Below are positions 33,201-43,420 of a DNA stretch of 64,000 bases, piece by piece. The DNA is taken from NCBI RefSeq assembly GCF_024139115.2, contig NC_085141.1, forward strand, positions 220,943,783 through 221,007,782, in the 5' to 3' direction. This DNA is from Armigeres subalbatus. Its lineage: Eukaryota > Arthropoda > Insecta > Diptera > Culicidae. Both the position numbers and the translations under genes were made by a program. Below the pieces are notes generated by a model. That model searched no databases, was not told where the DNA came from, and saw only the letters and a list, made by a program, of their open reading frames with translations. Numbering within the stretch: the first letter of the stretch is position 1; every line of letters begins with the position of its first letter.

Positions 33201-33512
33201 ACATGTAAATGTTTTAATTACATAATTTCCCGAAGAATATTTAAATAAACTTTTTCTTATTCTTTTTTTTCATTTTCTAAGAAATTGTTTTAGTAAATTT
33301 GACGCAGACTCGGAGTTTGGAAAAAAACATTAAATAATTTTTTGTTGACGTATTAGCAGTACCTCCTCTATTTTAGTAGGGTTACTGCTCCTTGACTTGT
33401 TTCTTATTGTTGTGATTTTTTTTCAACAGTAAGCATGTTAGCAAAAAGAAGCAACGAAATTGGTGCTGTATTTCTTTGTTTGGAAAACGGGACAGTTCCC
33501 CTAAAATAACAC
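30245..33512. other. Unannotated stretch, no gene recognised
   Basis: GC content rises near 30430-30780 and 32560-32900, and falls between. No frame carries a recognisable domain. A phrase at 32065-32150 translates to SFAACKLAEIYDSIGM, faintly like the region after the reverse transcriptase in Bel/Pao elements; it is too short to call. A small hydrophobic frame at 32749-32871 is listed separately. Confidence 0.4.
32749..32871 (+). CDS. Speculative 40-aa frame with signal-peptide-like start
   Basis: The frame begins MKEVGAFFVILCLMMVGCGG, a short charged start followed by a hydrophobic stretch and small residues, then a Cys- and Arg-containing tail. That pattern resembles a secreted peptide precursor. 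There is no homology that can be recognised, no promoter evidence, and the surroundings are repeat-rich. Frames like this arise by chance. Confidence 0.12.
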   Translation: MKEVGAFFVILCLMMVGCGGVGCDGCNRPSHRSEFTARGR

Positions 33513-33599
33513 ATTTTGCCTCCGCTTAACTCTTAAGCGATGCTTACCCATACGCTTAAACCTAGTTTAGCGCCTAAGCGGAGGTGAAGAAATTGGCCC
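33513..33599. mobile_element. Harbinger-type MITE, copy with degraded left end
   Basis: The core cctccgcttaactcttaagc, then gatgcttacccatacg, and the right arm cgcctaagcggaggtgaaga match the complete copy at 55201-55296. The right end ggccc is followed by TAA. The left end has diverged. Confidence 0.75.
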
Positions 33600-35036
33600 T
33601 AAGTCTGAAAATTGTATAAATAGAATTTTTAAACTTCAAATCATCAATAAGAAATCTATAAATGCCCTACATTTGCTTGGGTAAATAAGGGCTTAATAGT
33701 TAGGAACAAAGCAATTCTAATTATGTATTGAATTATTAGTTTTATTTCCAGAAGTTTTGAATAAACAAATTGCTAATAATTCTACACAGCATGGAAGTTG
33801 TCGTTTCCAATATCAATACCTATATTCAAACTACATAGATCCAAAAGTTAAATGTAAATACGTTACGTCTATACAAGTCCTACGTCCACTCGCGGTTATG
33901 TTGAAAACATTACCCATTGCTCGTTTTTATCGATTAACCTTTCCGTAGGAAAAATGAAGAAAATCTAGATTGCTTTAAGAATAGGTCGTATGTGCAAAAG
34001 AGGGACTCTTTTTGTTCATGCTCTTTTTCGCTGATAGTTTTTAGCACGCCAGAAAAGATTAAAGCTATCTGCCAAAAAATCCAAAGTAAACTTTTTATGG
34101 TTTTGTAATAATCGTAAAAGAATGTCACCAGAGTGATACTTTCTTTTTCTCTCGACCTATTCTCAAAGCCTTTCTGTGATATGCAAACAACTATTCTCAG
34201 GTATCTTCAACATCAATAATTTTTCGATCGTTTCAGAACAAGGTTGTCAGAGAGGGTTAACTTATAAAATACAGTCATCACTTCATGCCGCTTCACCAAG
34301 GTCAGTGCTTTTGTTTGTTAGACACCAGATCGGCTTTTGCTATCTTTATGGAAATGTGTGTTAAGTGAACTTTTCTATTTGAGGACGCGGCCGTAATGGT
34401 GACCATATTCGAAACGACTGGGTAGGTGGATTCAACTGGAAGTGCTACAGAAAGGATGTGGACCGCGTGTTGTCAGTCGTAGCAGCCGAATGGGTACGTT
34501 ATTGCACTGAATTTTTAATTGAGCTTAGCTCACCAGATAAGGACCGGTTTTCGGTGTCGTCCAATAAGACTAGCTGACATAAATTGAATCATAAATAAAG
34601 GTTGATTGGATAAGGTTTAAGCGGTTATACACCGTGTAGAAATGGATTATATGTGAATTTGATTAGAAATTGTTGCTATCACCTCCTTTGCCGCAGAGTG
34701 AGTTATCGATATGAAAGCGTGGAAGCGTTCTGGACTTGAACTCACCTGAAATGAGAAGAAAATAGAAATAGGAACTCATTAGTATATACGATCGCGAGTT
34801 ATATTTTATTGTGTTTTCTGTAGCAAATGTATGGCGTGCACGTCGTGCATGGAAGATTTTAAATGATAACAGACTGAACGATAATAACGATGATAATGAC
34901 TGAACGAATTCTAGTGAAAAGCCCTTAATCGAAAAATAATAACCAGGTAATACCAGGTCGAAGGTTAGTCTGTAAATCGTTAGAATAAATTGCTCTACCG
35001 ACCACCAAGGTGGGGTGCAGCAGCTACAGTAGAACA
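33600..35036. other. AT-rich stretch, no gene recognised
   Basis: No domain-bearing frame. Around 34080-34165 a phrase (aaagtaaactttttatgg, then tgtaataatcg, then cgacctattctc) repeats the one near 5500-5600. A minus-strand frame of 133 codons (34663-35064) has no recognisable features. Confidence 0.4.
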
Positions 35037-35486
35037 GCTCGTTGGCGTTCGGTTGGTCGACCAACCTGTACTTCTGACAGTCTAGCTAAACAAGGTTCTG
35101 AAGCTGAGTTCATAGGCCCGGAGCCTTTTTGTGGAGTACCAGACTGTGTTCTGAAGATGGACATAAAACAGTGGGAAATGTCTTCGGTGAAGTCCAACTG
35201 GAATGCCGCAGATACCTCACGGCAAGCAAAAATATTTATTGAACCGAGTGAGAAGGTGGCTCAAAAGTTACTTAAACTTGATAAGAAAAGTATAAGGATA
35301 TTAACTGGTTTATTTACTGGTCATTGTCCTAGTAGATACCATCTAAAACAAATTGGTAAAATTTCGAACTCAGAGTGTCGCTTTTGCCAGCTAGAAAATG
35401 AAACTGCGGAACATCTGCTCTGTGATTGTGCTGCTTTAATGAGGATTAGACACCGTGTATTAGGAAAAGGGTTTCTACAGCCCTAA
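35037..35486 (+). pseudogene. 3' end of an R1/LOA-group LINE (RNase H tail and CCHC)
   Basis: The frame carries the end of an RNase H domain (DSLAKQGSEAEFIGPEPF), then TGHCPSRYHLKQIG and a zinc-knuckle-like CRFCQLENETAEHLLCDC, ending IRHRVLGKGF. This order is typical of the C-terminus of R1, LOA and Outcast-type LINEs of mosquitoes. Everything upstream is missing (5' truncation). The stop at 35484-35486 is probably native. Confidence 0.75.
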
Positions 35487-35650
35487 GAAACTTGGATCAT
35501 AAGACCCAGCAGTTATGATGGATAAATTGTATTGCTGCAGAAATTTGGGTCATACCACAATATTCCTATAATTGGTCGCAGTGGTCTTAATGGCTCTACA
35601 AAACAAACTTTGCTTGGCAAGAAAAATCAAATTCAACCTCGCTGGCGTAT

Positions 35651-35968
35651 CTAACAGGATTTCACCCCTGGCGTTGGTGAAACGACTGCCCCAGTCTCCG
35701 CACCGGTGCTGAAGTAACCTACTAAGAATACAGGTTTTAGGCCGGTTAGTTTGGTCGTAATAACAACATTTGTAATCGCTTCCTCAGTCATTCTTCTTCC
35801 GGCATTTTTTTGGCATTCTAGGGTATGCTTTCCGGCATTCAAGAGTATGCTTTCCTCCCGGCGAACTTTCGCATCTTCACCTGTGGACGGTACTGGCTGT
35901 CTTCTCTTCTTCGGGTCGGCAACCTGCACGAACTTACTCAGCTTAGGAGTTGTACCGGAGGCTGCCAT
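35651..35968 (-). pseudogene. Unidentified ORF1-like frame, start portion
   Basis: The frame starts MAASGTTPKLSKFV and is rich in Lys, Arg, Ser and Thr (ADPKKRRQPVPSTGED), like the basic N-terminus of a LINE ORF1. It is cut off at about 35640, where sequence belonging to the plus-strand LINE tail begins. It lies 160 bp from the hAT-like element, and its upstream flank resumes at 52670. Family not identified. Confidence 0.35.
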
Positions 35969-36390
35969 GCGTCGTCGAAACTCCGAAACCTAGCTCCGAA
36001 ACTTGGATTGCCGCCGATTTCTTCTCTTTAGTAAGGAATCGTTTTTTTCTCTGTCTCCTTACTGGCTTCCAGCAGGGACTTTCACTCTTGTTTCGTTACT
36101 ACGTTACTACCTAGGTTATTACCAAGTCGCAGATAGAGGTGTTCGCCGGTCCGATATTCGCAGGCGGCGGCGTTTGTCAGAATTTTGGCCGGCGGCGGCG
36201 GCGTTTTCGGCGTCACGCCGAAGGCCATTTTAGCCGGCGGCGTGAATCGGCGTGGCGTTTTTTTACCGTTTCCTCAAGATTTTTTTTTGCATTTTTCGGG
36301 ATATTTTCAAGAATATACTTTCACTATACTATACTACACTTTTGAATGATCGACTGTTTATTGTTATTTTAACTTAAAACGGCTATGAGT

Positions 36391-36425
36391 CTTTAAGGAT
36401 TAAAACATTGTTTTAATCCTTAAAG
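36391..36425. other. Perfect 16-bp palindrome, 3-base loop
   Basis: ctttaaggattaaaac and its exact inverse surround att. It lies just outside the 3' tail of the minus-strand LINE. It is AT-rich but does not look like a transcription terminator in this eukaryotic context. Confidence 0.85.
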
Positions 36426-36615
36426 CCTTTTTTCTTCTTTTTTTTTCTTTTTTTTTATTTATTTATTTATTTATTTCGTCAACCGACGTAGACTAGTACA
36501 TATACAATATGCATGTTTTTCTTTATTTTCTTAATGCTATAAATACGGTATTATAGTGTATAAAAATAAAAATAGTTTGGTTAAGTAGTGTTTAATTTTG
36601 GGATTTAATGTAAAT

Positions 36616-38548
36616 TTAGATGTGTAGGTTTCGAATTGTGACAAAATATTTTTTTAGGTTCTGCCGAGACATCGTAAAGTCAATAGTTTCGCAGTGTTGA
36701 TTATAGATGGCCATCATCTGATTGAGAGGTCCGAATTTTGCATAATTTGTACGGCAGTGATTAATTAAAAATGTATGTCGATGACGCAGTTGTCGAGATG
36801 GTGTGTAGAAATTTAATTTCGATAAAATGTTTGTTGAATCAATACGCTGCGAAACTATATCGTTAATAAATGAAACCATTGCAGTTTCACGACGCTCTTT
36901 CAAAGATTGAATGTTTATAAGCTTGCAGCGTGCCTCATATGATGGAAGTAGGAATGTTGTCCAACCTAATTTACGAAGAGCAAATAATAGGAATTGTTTT
37001 TGTACTGATTCTAATCTTTCTTCGTGTGCTATTGAAAATGGAGACCATACAATGCTGCAATATTCCAGTATCGACCTTACATAAGCAATATATAATGTTT
37101 TAATTGTGTATGGGTCATGAAAGTTATAGCAGAAACGTTTTATAAAACCCATCATATTATTTGCTTTATGAATAATGGTGTTGTAATGGTCGATGAACGT
37201 TAGTTTGGAGTCCAAAATAATTCCTAAATCCCTAACTCTATCGCATTTCTCTACAACCTGGTTTCCTAATGTAATTGAGAGATTTGATGCTGTTCTTTTT
37301 CTGCTGAATGATATAAGGTTACATTTTTTACATTCAGTCGCAATAGGCTTTTATTGCACCATTCGTAGAATGTGCATATTTCGTTCTGGAATATGTTGAG
37401 GTCATTTTTATTCCCTATTTCCAAAAAGAGCTTCATGTCATCTGCATAGATTAACACTTTAAGTTTGTCAAGAATGAAGGAAATGTCGTTTACATATATT
37501 ATGAATAATAGAGGCCCCAAATGAGAGCCCTGGGGGACACCGGAAGTGGCTTGAATGGGTTTTGATCTATTGTTGTTAAATTTTATAATCAATTGGCGAT
37601 CAGTTAAGTAGGATTCAAGCCATTCGAGTAGTCCCGGCTCAATTTCAGTTTTTTTCAATTTGAATAGAAGCATGAGTATATCTATGCGATCAAATGCTTT
37701 ACTAAAGTCAGTATAAAGAGCTTCTACATGGTTTCCTTTATCCATTGCATTCAGGGTATAGTCAACAAATTCAAGAAGATTAGTTGAACTTGAACGCCCT
37801 TTACAGAAGCCATGCTGTGCGTCTGTTATTCGGTTTTTTACTTGTTTAAATATTTTTTCGTTTACTATGGCCTCAAAAAGTTTTGGAATGCAAGAGATAA
37901 TGGCTATTCCACGATAATTACGTATGTCTGATTTTTTTTTCCAGATTTGAAAATGGGTATCAAAAATGAGTTTTTCCATATATTTGGGAATTTTCCTGAT
38001 TCTAGTGACATATGAAATAGCCAAAATAATGGAGTGGTTAGTTCCACTGCTTGGATTTTCATAAATATAGGAGGGATTCCATCAGGACCAGGACCTTTCG
38101 AAGCATCTAAACTACGTAGGGCCTGCAAAATGTCATGGACATGAAGTTGATTCACTCCAATATCATTTGAAAAGTCTGGAAAAAATGCAAAATAGTCGCG
38201 GTCACGATCATTTTCAGAAAATGTAGAATAGGTTTCCTGGCAAAAATCTGCAAAAGATTACAGTTCTTTTCCGAGCTATCTCCCGCGTTTTCGTCAAGAT
38301 GCATAATTGATGGAAAGTTATTAGATTTCAGTTTTGTTTTTACGTAATTAAAGAAGTTCTTAGGACAGGACTTTATTTCGCTCTCTGTTTTTGAATTGTT
38401 ATCTTCCAATGCGTTACTGATAGCGTAATTTAATTGATCGCATACGTCCAAGTAATATACTAAATTTTCATTACTGTTATGACTTTTGTAAATTTTGTGT
38501 GCTTTTTGCTTGCGATTTCTTAAATTCTTGATTTGCCGGTTATACCAA
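36616..38548 (-). pseudogene. LINE ORF2: linker, reverse transcriptase and tail
   Basis: Frames 38451-38152 (SCPKNFFNYVKTKLKSN), 38155-37904 (KGPGPDGIPP), 38024-37266 (NYRGIAIIS, QHGFCKGRSS, YTDFSKAFDRID, GVPQGSHLGPLLF, catalytic YADD) and 37215-36616 (DSKLTFIDH, VRSILEYCSIVW) together cover the polymerase and thumb. They are offset by at least three frameshifts. Both catalytic aspartates of YADD remain. Its closest relative in the window is the LINE at 6541-10105. Confidence 0.85.
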
Positions 38549-38549
38549 A

Positions 38550-38725
38550 TGTGGGGTTTGAGTCAGTTACCATCAGCGTGCGATTATACATTAACACCTC
38601 AGCGTGTCGATCAGTGCGCAGCAAGCCATGACTCGGCCTCTTCTGGTCATACCTCCGTGGCGTGCACACGCACCCACGGAGAGCTGCTGTCATAACAATT
38701 CGCTCCGGCCATTTGCGGCCACACA
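38550..38725 (+). repeat. Left LTR, 176 bp
   Basis: It begins TGTGGGGTTTGAG and ends GCGGCCACACA, so the ends TGTG/CACA are inverted. It also contains cgtggcgtgcacacgcaccc, near a small hairpin. No base differs from the right LTR by eye. Confidence 0.92.
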
Positions 38726-38728
38726 TTT

Positions 38729-38744
38729 TGGCGATCCTGCCAGG
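38729..38744 (+). other. Candidate primer binding site
   Basis: TGGCGATCCTGCCAGG lies three bases after the left LTR. The TGG start fits a tRNA CCA end. The priming tRNA was not identified. Confidence 0.6.
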
Positions 38745-38866
38745 TTATTTGTTGGATTCTGACGCTTATTTCAAAAGGTGAGTTGAATTCAATTTTTTTT
38801 AATGTGCTAATGTGTTGAAATATTTGATGATTGAAAAAAAATACAAGGCAATGGGTTTGCATTGCC

Positions 38867-39595
38867 ACAAAGCGCGTCTGAAAGACCGCTGGAAAAAGGA
38901 TTGTGGTTTGGAAAATCACAAAGCGCATCTGAAAGATCGCTGGAAAATGGATTGTGGTTCGGAAAATCACAAAGCGCGTCTGGAAGACCGCTGGAAAATG
39001 GATTGTGGTTCGAAAAATCACAAAGCGAGTCTGGAAGACTGCTGAAAAATGGATTGTGGTTCGAATATCACAAAGCGCGTCTGGAAGACCGCTGAAAATG
39101 GATTGTGGTTCGAATATCACAAAGCGCGTCTGGAAGACCGCTGGAAAATGGATTGTGGTTCGGAAAATCACAAAGCGCGTCTGGAAGACTGCTGGAAAAT
39201 GGATTGTGGTTTGTAAAATCACAAAGCGCGTCTGGAAGACCGCTGAAAAATGGATTGTGGTTCGAATATCACAAAGCGCGTCTGGAAGACCGCTGGAAAA
39301 TGGATTGTGGTTCGGAAAATCACAAAGCGCGTCTGGAAGACCGCTGGAAAATGGATTGTGGTTTGGAAAATCACAAAGCGCGTCTGGAAGACCGCTGGAA
39401 AATGGATTGTGGTTTGAAAAATCACAAAGCGCGCCTGGAAGAGCTGGAAAATTGTTTGTGGTTTGGAAAACCACAAAACGCGTCTGGAAGACCGATGGAA
39501 AATGGATTGTGGTTTGAAAATCACAAAGCGCGGGAGATCGCTGGAAAATGGTTTGTGGTTTGCAATACCACAAGGCGCGTCTGAGAGACTGCCAA
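38867..39595. repeat. Minisatellite, 51-bp unit, about 15 copies
   Basis: The unit starts cacaaagcgcgtctggaaga, continues with a ccgctggaaaatgg block and ends gtggttcggaaaat. Most units are 51 bp, which is 17 codons; a few are one to four bases shorter. A consensus unit has no stop in all three plus frames and two minus frames, so long frames appear on both strands (for example 39573-38647 on the minus strand, 308 codons). Those frames are not evidence of proteins. Confidence 0.93.
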
Positions 39596-41442
39596 GAAAA
39601 GGAAAAGGGAAAATCCTAAGGTGGCATGGAAGCATTGATTTTGCTTAACATAATTTTGGTTTGAAAAGAACAACTTGGCGTCTTTAGTGTACATGAGACT
39701 ACCAGTTAAGCTAGTTCTAACGAAATCTGAGAGATACAGAGATCTATCGTATGCTACAAAGTTGTTTTTAAGGCATAATATATTATCTTGAAGTTTATTT
39801 TGGAATTTACTGACTTAGTAGTCGTAGCGGAATTACTCGTTGGAAGAGAAATCCAACATTCACAAAGCTCAAAAAACGTTGCCAGCATTCACAAGGTCTT
39901 AAGTTTGAAGTTATTGAAGTTATCTCTGCGAAATTTTAGATAAATATCATATCCCAGGTCAGATGTTCCCTAACTACTTTTACATGCGACCCACCTAGCA
40001 GAATCGCATATTGCTTGCGACCCTCCCACATTGGCTTTAAGAATTTGGATAAAAAAAATGAGTTTGCATTATATTACATTGAATGGATTGGAAATGATTT
40101 GGAATTCGAACGGATTTAGATAGGATGCGGATTAGATTGGAATGGATTTGAATTTGATTTGGATTGGATTTGGACTGGATTTGGATTGGATTTGAATTAG
40201 ATTTGGATTAGGATTGCATTGATTGGATTTGGATTTGAAACGGATTTAGATAGGATTTGAATCGGATTTGGATTAGATTTTGATTGTATTGGCTTTGGAT
40301 CGGATTTGGATTAGATTTTGATTGGATTTGCATTGTATTAGGATTGGATGTAGATAGGAATTGGATTTGGACTGGATTTGGATTGGATTTGATAACAAAT
40401 CGCCTACTTTTCACACCTGAAAAGTTATCAAATGATAATTCCAATAATTATCGTATGATAATGATTCAATCCCTGATCACAATCCTGGTGGTCAAATCAT
40501 CCTATGGAGGAAGTCAGAGTTGACGCGATGCAACACGGCGCGACAAAGAAGTTTGACAGTTTATTGATAATTATTATAACAATTATTATTCCTTCAAGTG
40601 AGTTACATTGGACTCGTTGCGTCGTTTACTCCAGCAGACACCTAGGAATAAGCAAAAACGAGCAGAAGAAAGTTTACCAGAACTGGCATCAAGAGACGTA
40701 AGCGAGAAGCCCCCAAGCTTTCGAGAGACAACGCGCATGTAAGCAGAAATGAACTTCTTCAGCAAGTTGTAAGTTGCAATAACTTGACGTCTATGCTGGC
40801 TTGAGGTTTCTAGTTAGCCTTGCGAACAAAGGCGCAGAATCCAGAGATGGCGAGATCGATTCTTGATCCGATCTAAGATGTTTCCGGTGGGAAACATTAT
40901 CGACATAGTGTATCCATTGACTTTGTGACACAAGATGGCAAAGATGCAAAGGCAAGCATAGAAAGCTTTCAATTAATAGCTAAAGAAATGCTAATAGATT
41001 GTTAAGTTGAAAAGCAGGCCAAGTTGACTAATTTACCGAAACCGATTACAGAGTATATAAGCCGCGTGAATTAAAACAACGTAAAAAAACCGCGTAAATC
41101 CCAAAATATGTCTGAATAAACCGCGTAAATCCCGAAATTCGAGTGAAATAAAATCGCATAAAAAGCGATTCGTGTATGAAAAAAATGCGTAAAAAAACAA
41201 CTTCAGTGTACATCGGGTATGAAGCGTTGACTCTTTCTTGATCGAATGGTCAAAAAAAAAAAAATGAAAATCCATCGAGAAACGGCTAAGATATTAACGA
41301 TCAAGATCTATCACATTTTCATGACGTTTCTTGAGCTTTTGCAATCGTTAAGTGTACCCCAATATAGGAAAGTCAGAATTGCTCTACGTAAAAAAAAAAT
41401 CATTGCGTTCTATGCTACAGGATTTTTTTTGCCTTTTTTAAT
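39596..41442. other. Interior of the LTR element, no coding region seen
   Basis: No gag, protease or polymerase motif was found. It includes the dispersed repeat at 39954-40040 (also at 10606-10690) and the GGATTT array at 40083-40392. The phrase gacgcgatgcaacacggcgc near 40515 resembles junctions seen at the 3' end of Bel-type coding regions, but only weakly. Confidence 0.5.
40083..40392. repeat. Degenerate GGATTT array
   Basis: Tandem ggattt, ggatttggatt and ggatttgaatt units, like those at 13750-13925. The minus-strand frame here (Asn/Pro/Gln-rich) is an artefact. Confidence 0.85.
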
Positions 41443-41458
41443 GAGAGAAGAAGGGAAA
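41443..41458 (+). other. Polypurine tract before the right LTR
   Basis: gagagaagaagggaaa lies directly against the TGTGGGG start of the right LTR. This is the position and composition needed to prime plus-strand DNA synthesis. Confidence 0.85.
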
Positions 41459-41634
41459 TGTGGGGTTTGAGTCAGTTACCATCAGCGTGCGATTATACAT
41501 TAACACCTCAGCGTGTCGATCAGTGCGCAGCAAGCCATGACTCGGCCTCTTCTGGTCATACCTCCGTGGCGTGCACACGCACCCACGGAGAGCTGCTGTC
41601 ATAACAATTCGCTCCGGCCATTTGCGGCCACACA
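41459..41634 (+). repeat. Right LTR, 176 bp
   Basis: Same as the left LTR by eye, from TGTGGGGTTTGAG to CCACACA, followed by the duplicated CCAAA. Confidence 0.92.
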
Positions 41635-41639
41635 CCAAA

Positions 41640-42395
41640 TTGGGTCTTTATTATTGTTATGACGTCGTTTTCGTTTTAATGGAGTTTCTTGTGATATTAT
41701 GTATAATAATAATCTGTAAAAAGTGTTAACAGATGCTTCGACATTTTCTTGCCAGTTTACACTACTTAACCTACCTCGAATATTTTCATAGTTCGCTAAA
41801 TTATATTCAAAGACATCCTCATACTCACAATCGTTGGGTCTTTGTTGCTCATGAATGAATAACGAGTATTCGATACGCTTCATTTTTCCACAATGGATTG
41901 ATAGATTCTGTTACACAGAAATCTTCATAGATTTTTGTCAGCAAGAGGTCCAAATAGCAATTTTGATTGTTTTTTATATGATTAATTTGGTTCAATCCTA
42001 AACTTGCAAACTTGTCAAAAATTAATTGCAAAGTTTCGTTATCCCCAACGACTGGCAGTAGGATACATTCGTTTTCTGAGTCTAGAATAAAGTCAGCATT
42101 GCGTTGGTTAAAGTCCCCATAGATGTAAACTTTAACCTCCGGTGGATGTTCTGATAGTATTTGTTCAGCGCACTCAAAACAAGATTCATAGTTGTGCTTA
42201 CAAGCATGATTAGGTGGGAATATACCGATGCGAATATATACATTTCTCTAGCTATATGGGTTTTTACACAGACATGCTCAAATTCATTGAATTTATTTGT
42301 TGTGATGATTTCTGAATTAAAGTTTGCTGAAATAGCTATAAGAAGACCACCACCGGACTTTTTCTGAGACGTTAGAAAACTCCTGTCATCAAACT
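41640..42395 (-). pseudogene. LINE ORF2: C-terminal part of the endonuclease
   Basis: The reading SGGGLLIAISANF, then VKVYIYGDFNQRNADF, then CYLDLLLTK is the second half of an apurinic-type endonuclease, with GDFN containing catalytic Asp and Asn. The start of the domain is missing, so the LINE was 5'-truncated on insertion. A short duplication (gacaggagttt twice) sits at the truncation point near 42385. The frame resumes at 41883 after a break. Confidence 0.75.
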
Positions 42396-42506
42396 CCTGT
42401 CATTTCTAAATGTTGAAATCTTAATGTTAATGCAGCCAGACGACTAAAAGAAAATATGTATTTTTGTTCGCAAAATTGTTGTAAAATTTATCAACGAATC
42501 ATTGAT

Positions 42507-43366
42507 ATGCAAAACCTCAGGTCTTCTATAGTCAATGGGCTTGTTGCCCAGCTAAACGAAACAATAGTGAATGTTGTTGCCCAACAAATGGTGGTATTTA
42601 GAAGCGAGGTAAAGCAGATTACGTCTGCTATAGAAAAATCACAGGAATTCCTCTCTAATAAGATTGATTCCATAGTGAAGGATTTTCATGAGCTAAGAAA
42701 AGAAAACGATATTCTTAAACGAGAGGTTACTAGACTTAAACAAAAACAGAATTCTATTTTGAAAACAGTCAACATACTAGAGCATAACGTTGACAAAACC
42801 AATCGTCATGCAAATCGTAACAGTGCTGTAGTCCTTGGTGTTCCATTTTTACCTGGGGAGCATACACTTGAAATTGTTCAAAAAATTGTTAATTGTTATG
42901 GCTTGAACATTGAGCACAGTGCAATTATATCAGCCTTCAGATTAGCTGGGAAAAACAATTCGAGACACTGGTTCCTATCCGTGTTATTTTCAAGGATAGT
43001 TATACAAAAGAAATAATATTTGCGAAGAAAAAGGAGTTTGACAAACTTCCTTCTACTTCAGTTGATTCGAAGCTTGTCATTAACGGAAACTGCACCACAA
43101 TTACAATGCGTAATAAATTGACTCCAATGTCTTTGGAATTGTTGAATGAAATGCGTTTAAATCAGCAGAAACTTGGAATAAAGTATGTGTGGGCTAGCAA
43201 AGAAGGGAATATTTTAGTTAAAAAATCTGAACAATCGAAGCCACAATTAATAAAAACTAGAAGTGATTTGCATGAAGTTTTGAACCGCTACAATAACCTA
43301 CTCTCAGATAAATGCGCAACAAGTCCAACAAATGTTTGTGCAAACAGAAATATTAATGTTAAATAA
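42507..43366 (+). pseudogene. LINE ORF1, coiled coil and RRM-like region, one frameshift
   Basis: The start MQNLRSSIVNGLVAQ is preferred to the upstream ATG at 42456. A coiled-coil segment (about residues 40-95, DFHELRKENDILKREVTRL) precedes NSAVVLGVPFLPGEH, which resembles the RRM-like core of L1/CR1-type ORF1 proteins. The frame breaks near 42955; the C-terminal part reads on as KKEFDKLPSTSVDSK and, from 43106, RNKLTPMSLELLNEM to 43366. ORF1 proteins bind LINE RNA as trimers. One indel disables this copy. Confidence 0.75.
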
Positions 43367-43420
43367 GGTATTAATTGCCGTCTCACATATTTGTTGTTTC
43401 TTTTAAATATATTTTCACAA

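Larger units (their letters stand above)
38550..41634 (+). mobile_element. Non-autonomous LTR retrotransposon, 3,085 bp, very young
   Basis: Two 176-bp LTRs (starting TGTGGGG and ending CACACA) appear identical base for base. CCAAA flanks the element as a 5-bp duplication (38545-38549, 41635-41639). A primer-binding-like site follows the first LTR and a purine tract precedes the second. There is no gag or pol. The interior holds a 51-bp minisatellite and a GGATTT array. The sequence after the LTR (TTTTGGCGATCCTGCC) is of Bel/Pao style; the group assignment is inference. Confidence 0.9.
36450..42395 (-). mobile_element. CR1/Jockey-group LINE, split by a 3.1-kb LTR element
   Basis: On the minus strand the order is endonuclease (from 42395, 5'-truncated), linker, reverse transcriptase, C-terminal region, 3' UTR and a tail of repeated AAAT (36455-36478). 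The LTR element 38550-41634 interrupts the linker: NNKDPIW before it continues as YNRQIKNLRNRKQ after it. Without the insert the LINE is about 2.9 kb. Several frameshifts remain, one in a run of T at about 37930. Confidence 0.88.

Noticed and set aside
36391..36425. Rho-independent terminator
   Set aside because: The stem is AT-rich, the genome is eukaryotic, and it lies between repeats.
38647..39573. 308-codon minus-strand frame with a 17-residue repeat
   Set aside because: The 51-bp unit is free of stops in five frames, so length alone is not evidence for a protein. Kept as a minisatellite.
38867..39595. CRISPR-like array
   Set aside because: Units are directly adjacent with no unique spacers, and the context is a eukaryotic retrotransposon.
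40208..40444. Asn/Pro/Gln-rich minus-strand frame
   Set aside because: Produced by the GGATTT array.
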